A program made the translations under genes and the position numbers. From assembly GCF_026914265.1 (NCBI RefSeq), contig NC_069135.1, positions 37,056,337 to 37,120,336 of the forward strand: a DNA stretch of 64,000 nucleotides. Direction: 5' to 3'. A model generated the notes under the pieces. The model made no database searches and had not been told where the DNA came from. It saw only the letters and a list, made by a program, of their open reading frames with translations. The stretch comes from Mya arenaria (taxonomy: Eukaryota; Mollusca; Bivalvia; Myida; Myidae). Positions 52,501-61,575 of this stretch are shown piece after piece (the stretch's first letter is position 1; each line of letters opens with the position of its first letter).

Positions 52501-55010
52501 CGTCCAGGAACCAGTTCTTACTATGCGAATTTATAACATTTCTTTGTAAACACGTTCTTTCTTCGCGAGTCAATATATTTGACTTTTATTACATTTTTAA
52601 GAATTTTTTTAAGTGTCATGAATTTGAAAACACACAAACATACACATATTACATACATTTTTGAATGTGTGTTACTGCAGTTTATAACAAATAGTCACTT
52701 GTGAAACAAAGTACTATATTTTCTATTCCTATTGAACAACAACTTGAATTAAATGATCTAATATGCTTTATTTCATTTCTAACTTTCATGCTAGTATTTG
52801 AATTTTATTATTCATCTGTTTTGTAGTTTGATTTTATAAGTACATCGCGTCTAATGGGTATTTAATTTGATGAATAATGAAAAAGGAATTGTCGGATAAA
52901 AAGCTTATTTGTCGGTCAAATTCATGGATACATTGTTGTATTAAAACATAGACAAAGCATTAAACAGTACTGACTTTTTGTAATTTAATAAATAAATTAA
53001 AGAAACCCCGTTGGCTCGAACTCTCAGAAACTGGCAAAAATACATCGACCCTCGGAAAGTTCGAGCCAAGCGGGAATGCCTACATTCAGTATAAAGAAAT
53101 CGGTCCTTTACACCTAATTCGAGCCAACGAGCTCGAGCTAACGGGGTTCGACTGTAATGAAAGCAAGGGTTTATTTTTCTTGTCCGTTTGCTTGACTTTT
53201 AATATGATGTAGTTATAAAATAACATTGTGGAAAAAGTGAGGGAATGAAATTGATACATAATTTTGCAATATAAATCAGTTTATTAACTGGATGGTTTTT
53301 AATTATCCAAGATATGGCTTTTAAAAGTTTAATATATTAATTCAATATTAGTGTACATGTATCATTTTCACTAATGTGTTAGTTAAGATGTGTGTACTTT
53401 TGCCAGTTTAAAAAAAAAATAACCTCGGAGACTCTTCTTTTTTAGTTCGAAGTCAATGATTTATATATATATACATCCATATAAGAATGTCGATATACAG
53501 TCGAACCCTGTTCGCTCGAACTCCCAGGGACCGGCGAAAATACCTCGAGCCTCGGAAAAATCGAGCCAAGCGGGAATGGGTACATTCAATTTAAGGAAAT
53601 CATTCTTTCACACCCAGTTCGAGCCAACGAGGAATTTGAGTCAAAACGAGCTCGAGCTAACGGGGTTCGATTGTACTATAATTCTATACAAACCGTGAGG
53701 AACGCAAGGAGGATTTTTGTTAACAGTTTACTTGACTTTAAATATGATGCAGATCCAAAAATAACACTGTGGAAAAAGTGAGGGCTTGAAATTGATACGT
53801 GGGTTTGCATATAAATCAGTTTAAAATCTGGATGGCTTCCAAATAATTGCGTATAAAGCAATTCAATACGAAAAACCACATAACATAGCATTTATTATGC
53901 TCAATGTAAAAACAGTCATATTTTACGTATATAGATTTTACAATCTGTAATACGCAATATGTTGAGTGTTGAAAACTTCCTGTTTGGAAATAACCGAAGA
54001 ATTCCGGAAATAATTGTTTACATTTCAAGTGCCGATGTTATTCCATTGAATGTAGTTACATGATTTTGAATTTTATCAAAAATATCCTTTAAAAGGTGAT
54101 AAGAGACAATCGTTGAATAAAAACTAACGCTAGAATGGTTAAATAGTCCCAGAATAAATTTATCCAAGATATGGCTTTTGAAAATTTAATATATGAATTC
54201 AATATTAGTGTGAATGTATCATTTTCTTAATGTGTTTGTTAAAATTTCTTTACTTTTGCCAATTTAAACAAAACAACCTCGGAGACTTTTCTTTTATAGT
54301 TCGAAGGGCAAATATAAATATCCTGTATAATTTCAGTACAATGTTATAAGTGTATAAATACATTTATATAATTTATAATATTTAACGATTCTTCACAACA
54401 TAAGCTGCACTCTTACAGATTGAACATTTTGACAACTTTTATATTTTTTGTCTTGGAGCGAGCCAATGTTTGCGAAAATCCATGGAAACAAGTGTTACAA
54501 GACTGCTGAAAAATAATAGATCGCAGATTTTTATATTTAAGTTAAAAAATTGATGTTTTATGCAATTTTCATAAACCGTTAGTAACGGTTTAAGCCATAA
54601 AACATTAATTTTCGAACAGAAATATGAAAATCTACGATCTGATTTTTGTCAACAATCTTATATCATTGGTTTGCAGATACTTACGCCAAATATTCCTCTT
54701 TCCAAGAAAAAAAAATAAAAAAAGTTGTCAAAACGTTCAATCTATGAATGTGCAGCTTTTAATTACAAGGTTTAAAATCATCAATACATAAGACAGTCAT
54801 TACGTGCAGTTACGTAAATAGAAATCATACAATAAAGAAATACCAACTTTTGTTATATAAATTTAGATTTTAATTAGACAATAAACTATTATTTTGTACA
54901 AGTTAAAATGCCCTCAAAACTACTTACATGTCTTGCCACCATCCCGCCGCCGACGGGACGAAAATTAATACAACCAAAAACGAAAATTTCACAGCTGTGT
55001 TTGTAGCCAT
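36093..55010 (-). CDS. Type I membrane protein: Cys-rich/EMI-like, 3x EGF, WAP, VWC, 2x HYR, TM, PPxY/NPxY tail
   Basis: Thirteen exons join in phase to 671 aa: 55010-54928, 50349-50122, 46134-46046, 45557-45444, 42670-42572, 42210-42103, 41375-41164, 40418-40307, 38749-38613, 38383-38257, 37618-37388, 36997-36923, 36493-36093. Residues 1-22 are a signal peptide. 38-133 is Cys-rich and EMI-like (CSHCCCDGYTRD), with an acidic stretch at about 79-94. EGF repeats: about 138-171, 174-204 and 207-239 (CENGG motifs). WAP with eight Cys: 247-285. VWC: about 287-348. HYR domains: 350-434 and 437-512, joined by VIVTDRHPPKFLSCP. TM helix: about 537-557, then CCCRK. The 112-residue tail has PPQY (608-611), PPSY (627-630) and NPEY (632-635). 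The order suggests adhesion or scavenger-type recognition, with WW-domain and PTB/clathrin-adaptor coupling inside; this is inference. Exon 2 ends inside a 2.4-kb minisatellite. No orthologue is recognised. Confidence 0.88.
36600..36870. repeat. Dispersed ggggcgtaac repeat in last intron
   Basis: Starts aatttgacgttagagggggc and contains actcaggggcgcaacctttt, then cattattagtgtattttatt. It matches 1195-1400 and, inverted, 45640-45850. About 250 bp, non-coding. Confidence 0.7.
36998..37387 (-). repeat. Intron 11 of the membrane-protein gene made almost wholly of family B MITE
   Basis: The 390-bp intron begins (donor side) gttaaagatgcactcttact, which is the family B terminus, and the family continues to about 37031. 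The remaining 33 bases to the acceptor (ttctccacag) are shared with sequence next to the family B copy in RBM17 intron 11. Element and intron therefore coincide closely, with the donor made by the element's end. Confidence 0.7.
37676..37850. repeat. Family C MITE
   Basis: gacccgttggctcgaactca to gagctcgagccaacgaggtt, about 175 bp, in intron 10 of the membrane-protein gene. Internal cagtataaagaaatcggtcc is shared with copies at 53003 and 53499. Confidence 0.9.
38041..38180. repeat. Dispersed repeat with ggttagggt / aggtagggtaggtag
   Basis: aatatggtttggttagtgta then aacaggtagggtaggtagtc and tattaggcttcatatgag. Copies are at 46165-46470 and 51490-52425. Class unknown. The ttaggg words are part of this repeat and do not indicate a telomere. 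Confidence 0.65.
38775..39437. mobile_element. Family D MITE carrying a nested family A MITE
   Basis: Outer ends cattgggacctcctagccca and gaccgagacaatccgaatg with flanking aagtgcaagg on both sides (38765-38774 and 39438-39447), a clear target duplication. A family A element (38921-39255) is inserted inside. It lies in intron 8 of the membrane-protein gene, only 25 bases from the acceptor of exon 9. Confidence 0.85.
38921..39255. repeat. Family A MITE nested in family D
   Basis: ttaaagctgcactctcacag to gtgagagggtagctttaa, 335 bp. The centre has the palindrome around aaccgttagcaacggttt. Confidence 0.9.
39556..39895 (+). repeat. Family B MITE
   Basis: agtgacactcgtatttgaat to gtgagtaagagtgtatcttt, about 340 bp, in intron 8 of the membrane-protein gene, between two family D copies. 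Confidence 0.8.
39957..40291. mobile_element. Family D MITE
   Basis: cattcggaactccttggcca to ctggccggggagttccttatg, 335 bp. Flanks ttggttgaca and ttgtttgagc look like a diverged 9-10 bp target duplication. It ends 15 bases from the exon 8 donor of the membrane-protein gene. Confidence 0.8.
40470..40650. repeat. (TA)n microsatellite inside a small MITE-like element
   Basis: A run of about 13 TA units (40531-40557) sits between cggttatgtcgaacc and atatcgaagtcatattcaag, loosely inverted partners. Intron 7 of the membrane-protein gene. Confidence 0.7.
40763..41124. repeat. Family A MITE next to the WAP exon donor
   Basis: taaagctgcactctcacaga to gagagtgcagctttaa, about 360 bp, ending 39 bases below the exon 7 donor at 41163. 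Central palindrome aaccgttactaacggttt present. Confidence 0.9.
41657..42043. repeat. Family F TIR element
   Basis: atgcaccagtcaattgtaac at the left and acaattgactggtgcat at the right, about 387 bp, G-rich on the right (several g-runs). A second copy is at 50634-50957. It lies in intron 6 of the membrane-protein gene. Confidence 0.9.
42258..42395. repeat. Family I short MITE
   Basis: gggtggtattcaatattggt and gagtattgaataccacacc are inverted ends about 138 bp apart, with inner tggtcata and tatgacca words. Intron 5 of the membrane-protein gene. Confidence 0.8.
42861..43323. repeat. Family H MITE
   Basis: taaaggggctagacaccagt at the left and atctggtgtctagtcctttt at the right, about 463 bp, in intron 4 of the membrane-protein gene. 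A truncated relative is at 26793. Confidence 0.9.
43324..44810. other. Intron 4 middle, AT-rich with a poly-C run
   Basis: Mostly unique AT-rich sequence. A C run of about 22 bases is at 44370-44391. Words taagccttcttacc / aaggcctactttaag near 43850 and 44340 recur at 61010-61050, where a C run also follows, so a dispersed element may cover about 43850-44720. Its class is not determined. Confidence 0.4.
44870..45045. repeat. Short inverted-repeat element related to the 869-1220 duplication
   Basis: gtcggaacacctcggccggt and ggagatggccgagttgttac form loose inverted partners. The block tctatctcgaagcttg is shared with 925-960 and 1100-1130. Confidence 0.55.
45108..45345 (+). repeat. tRNA-derived SINE with triplicated B-box segment
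   Basis: The A-box region (ggttagcgcagtggttgg) is followed by three tandem copies of a segment of about 34-38 bp, each ending in gggctcgattctca (about 45150-45166, 45188-45204, 45226-45242). Then comes the shared SINE body (tttgatttgtggtcaccaag). The copy at 28903 has one B box only. Intron 4 of the membrane-protein gene. Confidence 0.85.
45615..45850. repeat. Dispersed ggggcgtaac repeat, inverted copy
   Basis: gtgggggcgtacccgccgcc to cccctaagttacgcccccc and caacgtcaaatcctgg. This is the reverse of 36610-36830 in content. A poly-C run is at 45817-45829. Intron 3 of the membrane-protein gene. Confidence 0.65.
46165..46470. repeat. Dispersed ggttagggt repeat, long copy
   Basis: aaaatggtgtggttagggtt, accaggtagggtaggtaagc, then cagggtcggcacctttttcg. 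The same order is found at 51490-52425, where two family A elements interrupt it. Confidence 0.7.
46679..47151. repeat. Family E TIR element
   Basis: 473 bp, cagtgtatgtataccacgtg to cacgtggtatacacacactg, flanked by gtgaa on both sides (a possible 5-bp target duplication). Close relative of 8599-9081. In intron 2 of the membrane-protein gene. Confidence 0.9.
47310..47641. repeat. Family A MITE
   Basis: ttaaagctcagcccatgcac to gttagcgtgcagctttaa, about 330 bp. Diverged relative to other copies. Confidence 0.8.
47728..50145. repeat. 43-bp minisatellite, about 56 units, spanning a splice donor
   Basis: Unit on the plus strand: ttaccggcatgagtcggtcc + tgatatacggcaccacactt + cac. About 56 copies run head to tail, with variants (ggcatgaggcgg, tttccgg, tgatacacgac). 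Higher-order repetition is visible: the block acgacacaagacttcac recurs at 48126, 48298, 48641 and 49671, spaced by about 4, 8 and 24 units. The rightmost unit includes the last 20 bases of exon 2 of the minus-strand membrane-protein gene and its donor (50122/50121). Confidence 0.95.
50634..50957. repeat. Family F TIR element
   Basis: accagtcaattgtaaccacg at the left and cgtggttacaattgactggt at the right, 324 bp with inner inverted GC-rich blocks. Intron 1 of the membrane-protein gene, close upstream of exon 2. Confidence 0.92.
51610..51955. repeat. Family A MITE
   Basis: ttaaagctgcactctcacag to gtgagagtgcagcttaa, about 346 bp. Confidence 0.9.
51999..52347. repeat. Family A MITE
   Basis: ttaagttgcactcttacaga to gtgagagtgcagctttaa, about 349 bp, 43 bases after the previous copy. 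Confidence 0.9.
52430..52990. other. Intron 1 spacer, nothing recognised
   Basis: AT-rich unique sequence in the first intron of the membrane-protein gene. Confidence 0.35.
53003..53155. repeat. Family C MITE
   Basis: accccgttggctcgaactct to gagctcgagctaacggggtt, about 150 bp. First member of a duplicated block (see 52995-54310). Confidence 0.9.
53499..53675. repeat. Family C MITE
   Basis: accctgttcgctcgaactcc to gagctcgagctaacggggtt, about 177 bp, second member of the duplicated block. Confidence 0.9.
54401..54762. repeat. Family A MITE near exon 1 of the membrane-protein gene
   Basis: taagctgcactcttacagat to gaatgtgcagcttttaa, about 360 bp, with the central aaccgttagtaacggttt palindrome. 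165 bases from the exon 1 donor. Confidence 0.9.
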
Positions 55011-55440
55011 TTTGGCTTGGTATACTGTATTGTTCCGCCTTTGTCGCCTTTATGGTTTATACAGAGCTACCATGTAACCATTGATTCGCTGCTGACTGAA
55101 AAACGTGACACAAGAAAAATCCAATACCTTTATCCGGGTAGCTTGGGTTAAATGTACTTTTATGATAATAATGATTTGCGTATTATGTTTTATGTTTTTA
55201 TTTTCAAGTGGTAGGTATATAGGTCATATATAGTTGCATAAGGTTGTTATTTGACTATTGATAAATGGTATTACTGTCGCAATACTTCAATAAAAGATGT
55301 GATATATTTATCAATAATTAAATACCTAAAATATTTCATTCAAGGGGTCAACCTTTGCCAACCAAATTTGACAATAAGAGAGGGCTAGTTGTGAGTGTTT
55401 ATGTAAGCTTATTTATATTCGCACTCGGGCCCTGCTCATT
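55011..55440. promoter_or_regulatory. Upstream region of the membrane-protein gene
   Basis: The minus-strand promoter should lie here. No clear TATA box is assigned. No repeat was recognised in this stretch. Confidence 0.3.
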
Positions 55441-55528
55441 CGGCGATAGCCACAATGTGCGTATGGAGGGAACTTTTTTCACGGATGCGAAACAGTGGCT
55501 CCAGCTCTTTTAGGAGCTGTGTATGAAA

Positions 55529-55838
55529 CATTCGGAACTCCTCGGCCATTTTTTTCAAAAACAACCTCGTAGTTCGTAAAATTTTGAATTATATCATTAA
55601 TTAAATGTAGTGTTATAGAGTTGTATATATTGATCTAAGTTTAAATTGATTGCCATTGAATTGTATTATTGCAAACATAATAAAGAATCACAAGAGTTAA
55701 GTCACAAAGTTTAACTGCTAAATACAATTACTACGCGATCTACTTGTAGCGGACTTAAACGTACCACTTTTTGAGTATGTAAACCGTCCAAATACATCCG
55801 AGGTTGTTTTCGATAAAATGGCCGAGGAGCTCCGAATG
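55529..55838. mobile_element. Family D MITE inserted in the left inverted arm
   Basis: cattcggaactcctcggcca to atggccgaggagctccgaatg, 310 bp, flanked by tgtatgaaa (55520-55528) and tgtataaaa (55839-55847), a 9-bp duplication with one mismatch. The right arm of the big inverted repeat lacks it, so it entered after that repeat formed. Confidence 0.9.
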
Positions 55839-56384
55839 TGTATAAAAAAGAGCCAATGACATTTCCGAGCTAGAGCAAAAGAACGGATATCATCGTAAAA
55901 CGTAAGTATGACTCGTTATTTTATCTAATATCACAATTATGAGGGCTTATTTGAGAAAACGGGGACTGCAGTGCCATTTTCACAAATGTTCAGCTGAATT
56001 TTACTGTAGAAGCTTACATTTAAGATAAAACCAGTATTATCGAGTGTTTTATTTTGTCGGGAATAAAAATGACCGCCTGTTTACCGGAATAAGCATGTTT
56101 ATACTCTTTTTCTGGGTTGAGCTGGAGCCAAAAGCCAGGAAGCTGGAGCCAAAGCGTGGAGGTTGAGCCAATACATTGTATAATTATGCACGTTTTGATG
56201 AGAAATATCAAATATCGGCAATTTCCGAACGCTAAATTATTTATGAATAAAGATTACTAAATAAAAAAAAATGTCAAATGTATTACTCCTCGATATGTTC
56301 CAAGTCAGAAAGCCAGATGTGCAGCAAAATCTGGGATCTATTTTGTTCTGTTAGATATATGTTTATTCATTTATTTTTAGCTCG

Positions 56385-57070
56385 ACTATTCGAAGAATAG
56401 GTGGGCTATACTACTCGCCCAAGCGTCAGCGTCGGCGTCGGCGTCCGGTTAAAGTTTTAGGGCAAGTTGAGATTTTCACTTATAAGTCCAATACCCTACA
56501 TTCAATTGACTTAATACTTCACGCAGTTGTTCAGGGCCATCACATGATGAGGTTAGATAACTCCATATTATTCTTTACACAGATTATGGCCCCTGATTGA
56601 CTATGGAACTTAGGTTAAAGTTTTAGGGCAAGTTGGAATATTTATTAATAACTTCAATTCTTCACACAGTTGTTCAGGACCATCACACAATGAGGTTACA
56701 TAACTCCATATTATCATAAATACAAGTTATGGCCCCTGATTGACTTAGGTAAAAGTTTTAGGGCAGGTTAAAGTTTTAGGGCAAGTTGGGATTTTCGCTT
56801 AAAACTCCAATACCATTCATTCAATTGACTTAATACTTCACACAGATGTTCCGAGCCATCACATAATGAGGTTAGATAACTCCATATTATCTTTTATACA
56901 AATTATGGCCCCTGATTGACTATGGAACTTAGGTTAAAGTTTTAGGGCAGGTTGGGATATTGTTTAATAACTTCTATACCCTTCATTCAATTGACTTAAT
57001 ACTTCACACAATTGTTCAGGACCATCACCCAATGAGGTTACATAACTCCATATCCTTAATACAAGTTATG
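56385..57070. repeat. Tandem-array element, about 4 units of about 160 bp
   Basis: Begins agctcgactattcgaagaat and cgtcagcgtcggcgtcggcg, then repeats ggttaaagttttagggcaag, acttcacacagttgttcagg, aatgaggttacataactcca and atggcccctgattgacta about four times with small deletions. Layout (short GC repeat, then 150-160 bp monomers) parallels family G. Confidence 0.85.
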
Positions 57071-57633
57071 TGTAGTGTGTTAGGTGTACTAGCGGTCATT
57101 TAATTTCTAAGTTGATGTAATTTAGCACATAGTTTACCAGTTTTTCGTCTATCATCTAATCTTTGTTAAATGACACACATCCACTACAATTAATCTGATT
57201 GACCAGAGTAAAAACTGGTCAAGAAACAGTAGCCATATAATTATATAGATGTTGTGCAAGGATTGTTTAGCTCCATCGACATTTCTGAGATTGCAACGCA
57301 CATTATCAGACGAATTGCATTAAATATTCATAAATAATCATATATTTTAAAAAATACAACAATATCTTAATACTAGTTATAAATACAGAACTTCCACTAT
57401 TCCAAATATGCCGAGTTGAGTGCATTATTATACAGCGTATTGGCTCAACCTCCACGCTTTGGCTCCAGCTCCCTGGCTTTTGGCTCCAGCTCAACCCAGA
57501 AAAAGAGTATAAACATGCTTATTCCGGTGAACAGGCGGTCATTTTTATTCCCGACAAAATAAAGCACTCGATAATACTGGTTTTACCTTAAATGTAAGCG
57601 TCTTGAGCGATATTCAGCTAAAAATTTGTGAAT

Positions 57634-58241
57634 ATGTTCTTCTTTCGTTTGTAAACATGCATGTGTTTGATCGGAGAATCGGTTTTATAACTCAATAAAC
57701 AATATGTTTACAGAATAACCGAAATATGTGTGAAGATTAAACATACTTATATGGCACTGCATTCCCCGATTTCTCAAATAAGCCATCATAATTGTGATAT
57801 TAGATAAAATAACGAGTCATACTTACGTTTTACGATGATATCCGTTCTTTTGCTCTAGCTCGGAAATGTCATTGGCTCTTATAAAACACAGCTCCTAAAA
57901 GAGCTGGAGCCACTGTTTCGCATTCGTGTTATTTAACATTTGGATATTCATTTTGTTTCCTAAACGCCACAAATCCTCTTATTTAAATCAATATAAAATA
58001 TATATGTTCTTCTTTCGTTTGTAAACATGCATGTGTTTGATCGGAGAATCGGTTTTATAACTCAATAAACAATATGTTTACAGAATAACCGAAATACGTG
58101 TGAAGATTAAACATACTTATATGGCACTGCATTCCCCGATTTCTCAAATAAGCCCTCATAATTGTGATATTACATAAAATAACGAGTCATACTTACGTTT
58201 TACGATGATATCCGTTCTTTTGTTCTAGCTCGGAAGTGTCA
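57634..58241. repeat. Direct duplication, period 370 bp
   Basis: atgttcttctttcgtttgta at 57634 recurs at 58004 and both copies continue nearly identically to tctagctcggaa-tgtcatt (57871 and 58241). A further partial unit (attggctcttataaaacaca ... ataaaatatat) follows at about 58812 after an inserted element. Identity is high, so the duplication is young. Confidence 0.9.
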
Positions 58242-58242
58242 T

Positions 58243-58797
58243 TTAAGGAATGAATTGCGGGGTTGGTGTGTTATCACTGTGTGGAGTCCGAAGGACTCCA
58301 CGCGTACTTTGACCAACCCAATTGCGTTCATATCCCCGATAATGACATCAACCCCGCAATTCATTCCTTATATTTACACCAATAGTTCATTATTTCATTC
58401 AAGAATTGTTAAAAAAATACTTCATTTCATTTAAGAAAACCTTTCAGTAACCCGTTCTTACCTATTCGGTAAATAGAACGACCCGACTATAACCGGAAAC
58501 ATTTTTTCAAATGACGTCACAATAACGCAGGAAAAGATCAACTACTTGAAATCACTTTAAAACGTAAAATTGAAACACTTCTTGTACCAATATATTTAAA
58601 ATATAATAAACTAACACTTTTAAAAATGTTGATCTATATTTTACGGGACCTGCAGACACAATACAATCAATAACAAGATTAATAGCTTTCATGTATACTG
58701 TTATGCAATGAATTACGATCCGAACATATCCGAAGATGTTGCGTTCATCAATCGATGAACGCAATTGCCGAAAGGCAGTTCATTTAAGGAATGGAAG
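58243..58797. repeat. Inserted foldback element
   Basis: The duplicated unit is interrupted between tgtcatt (58241) and attggctctt (58812). The insert has strong palindromes: ggaatgaattgcggggttgg (58246) with caaccccgcaattcattcc (58351), and gtggagtccgaaggactcca (58280). The right end repeats ttaaggaatg and tgtgtaaat. It is a non-coding element of about 0.56 kb. Confidence 0.75.
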
Positions 58798-59280
58798 TTG
58801 ATGTGTAAATATTGGCTCTTATAAAACACAGCTCCTAAAAGAGCTGGAGCCACTGTTTCGCATTCGTGTTATTTAACATTAGGATATTCATTTTGTTCCC
58901 TAAACGCCACAAATCCACTTATTCAAATCAATATAAAATATATTTTTCAACTGTAACTCCATAATATTTAACACTGCATAGTTAAATAAAAACACAAAAG
59001 TTAAACATACACTTTTTGTTTAGCAAATACCTCTTAAGTGTTTTATGAAACACACATTCAGATCGATCTGTCAACAAAGCATCGCCATTTTAGAACTATC
59101 TAATAGTTGCCCGTTATCTTTCCGCCCAATATACTGAGCGCTGGGATCTGTCATTCTTGGCTATGAAAACAACAAGTGGGATATGGACGCGTGTTTATAT
59201 GGACTAATTCGGCGAGTGCTCCGTTAAGATTGTTAGTCATTTTAGGTTTTTGGAGCATAGTGCACATATAGAATGTAGCC

Positions 59281-59462
59281 CTGGTTAGATCTACCCTGGT
59301 TCTTTAACCTGCTTCAGTGTATAGCACTGTCACACGAGACCCCTATTGAAAGTCCCTCCCGGAAGACGATTAGTTTTTTAAAGTGATGCGACGGGGAATC
59401 GAACCTTGACCCCTGGATTGTAGTCAAGTGTGTTACCACTAGACCACGGATCGGCCACAGTG
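59281..59462 (-). repeat. tRNA-derived SINE, minus orientation
   Basis: In reverse complement: gatccgtggtctagtggtaa (A box), then aaggttcgattccccgtcg (B box), followed by a body (ccgggagggactttcaatag, acactgaagcaggttaaaga). The head is tRNA-like, but a full cloverleaf with acceptor stem is not formed, so it is called a SINE. Confidence 0.75.
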
Positions 59463-59489
59463 GTGACAAGATGAGTACGCTATTTATAC

Positions 59490-59980
59490 TCGCACACGGG
59501 CCTTATAACCTTTCGGCGAGTACAACGAGTTACGGCGAGTTTAACCTTAGCCAACGGGGGAGGTGGGCAATGGCAACGATAGAAGAGCCGCACTAAAACT
59601 ACGACACCGAGTGAGGTCGACACTTTGACATATGATAAGGAGGGGGACTTATAAACATATGACCACGAGTTTATCATTTGGCAAACGAGGTAAGATGGCA
59701 CTCTTTAAGCTTGACGACATTAGCGGTAATAGTTTAACCTATTATCTCGACGGAGTGGCAGCTTTCTTAAGCATGGAGGGCAACTCTTTAACCTATGGCA
59801 ATCTTGGGAAGGTAATACTTCAACCTACGACAGTGACTAGGGCGGCAAAATCTTTACAAGTAACAACTTGGGAGGATGTCACACTTTAACCTTCGACATC
59901 GAAGGAGGCAACATTTTTATTCATGACCTCGATACTGTACTGTATATTTTTCATTGTTATGGCACAAAACTAAGTTTTAG
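59490..59980. repeat. Degenerate minisatellite (tttaacctacgacaacgaggg type), left part
   Basis: Loose repeats of about 30-40 bp with words tttaacct, acgac/atggcaa and ggaggcaac follow one another. The array is interrupted by the family A MITE at 59983 (itself split) and resumes at about 63480. Open frames across it are periodicity artefacts. Confidence 0.6.
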
Positions 59981-60469
59981 TATTAAAGCTGCACTGTCCC
60001 AGATTGGACGTTTTGACAACTTTTTATGTTTGTCTTGGAACAAGCCAATTTTTTGCGAAAATCCATGGAAACCAGTGATATACAGTACTGTTAAGACCAA
60101 ACTTGACAGTAAGTGCACATCGTGTTCACTATCAGTTCACTTCGTAGTGCACTTCGTAGTGCACTAGGGTAAGACAAGGGTAAGACATGGGAAAGACTAA
60201 ATGGAGACAAGGGGCGGACCAGATAAGGCTTCTTCAGTCTATAATAAATGCTATCTTTACAGTGAAACTTAGAATGATGTGTTTAGTTTCAACAGATGTT
60301 TTAATGTAAACTATTTTATAGAATAATTATAATCAATTTTGACCTTTCATTTTAACAATATAGAATTATATGATTGATGTTGTTTTATAAAATAAAGCTA
60401 ATTTGTCAAACATTTAAATGTTTTTGTTTTCTTTATAAATATGCATTGCATTATTTTCATATTAATTAC

Positions 60470-60529
60470 AGAACCAAAGTTATATAATTAAAGCTATCAT
60501 GACAGCTTTAATTATATAACTTTGGTTCT
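60470..60529. repeat. 60-bp palindrome, 26-bp perfect arms
   Basis: agaaccaaagttatataatt + aaagct is followed by the 8-base loop atcatgac and then the exact reverse complement. The loop contains tcatga, itself a palindrome. It lies inside the 3.3-kb TIR element. Confidence 0.95.
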
Positions 60530-61575
60530 AAATAAAAGGGTTTCATCTTCAAATACTTTTATGACATAACATTCAAAGGAGTTCATGAGCCTTTCTTTAA
60601 AGTTTCACAAGGTGATAATTACACGTTGTTCGTTATTTGTAATAGTTAATTATCAAAGTTCACGCCTTATATATTGTTCCAAGCTCAAACTGTGAAATTG
60701 TTGTGCCATTGTTGATTCATTCAAAGGATATATTAACAAAGATTTTCTTCCAACTCTTCTGAAACTTTCAATTTTATGTTTATTCTTGTTTAACAAATGT
60801 GTTCGGATTTAAGGTGACAGCCTGACAGCAATCATCATCAAATAAGTACACCATTAAATATTATAGTATATTTTCTACATTGTACCCAGATTTACTAACT
60901 GCATTTCTAATTTGATACACATAATAGATAAACGTATATTTCAGGCATTTTGTATTATTGGTTATGCTGCTCCATAATTTAATGAAATACTATCCATTGA
61001 AGGCTAATTTAAGCCTTCTTTAAGAGCCCCCCCCCCCCCCATAGTACACTGTGTATTGATTTTTATCTTTATTGCCTCCTGCTAACTATCAAATGCTTTA
61101 GAATAAGAATATGAGTAGTATTATTTATAATATCCCATTAAAATTATTTATATTTTACAACTTAAATGGAATAAAACCCTTTTTACTTATTTTGTTTATT
61201 ATTTACTCCCAATCAGTCAAATTAATACATTTGCTATGCATATATGTTTATGCAAGAAGTGGTTGTGTATTAATGAGCTAATGCTATTTTCTACTCTAAA
61301 TGTTGTCAACTCTAAATGGCCCCAAGCCAATAAACAAATACACAGGAAATTGGCCCCTGCAATGACACTAGTGCAATAAACAAGGGATACACAGCAGACA
61401 ATTAACATGACAACCATTCCTAAAACTAGGCCTTTGAAGGAAACTCAATATATTTTTTACGAATTTTGTTTTAGAGAAGAGATGCAAACAAATACGCTTT
61501 AATAAAAGATGGAAAATAGTTAATTTTTATTATATTTTGTGTTGCAACTGCATAATAAAATAAAAATACTATTTC

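Larger units (their letters stand above)
52995..54310. repeat. Local direct duplication including a family C MITE
   Basis: Block 1 (about 52995-53458) holds the family C element, then taacattgtggaaaaagtga, atccaagatatggcttttaa and acctcggagactcttctttt. Block 2 (about 53499-54310) repeats the same order, with an extra 0.3 kb at about 53835-54155. Similarity is clear but with many differences, so the duplication is not recent. Confidence 0.75.
55480..57935. repeat. Large imperfect inverted repeat, arms about 0.5 kb
   Basis: The left arm (about 55485-56180, including a 310-bp family D insertion) and the right arm (about 57425-57935) are reverse complements. Landmarks: gaaacagtggctccagctct / agagctggagccactgtttc; aaagaacggatatcatcgta / tacgatgatatccgttcttt; gagctggagccaaaagccag / ctggcttttggctccagctc. 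The 1.2-kb spacer holds a tandem-array element. This looks like an element with long inverted ends. Confidence 0.85.

Noticed and set aside
59392-59462. tRNA gene on the minus strand
   Set aside because: A and B boxes are present, but the acceptor stem does not pair and a SINE body follows, so it is called a SINE.
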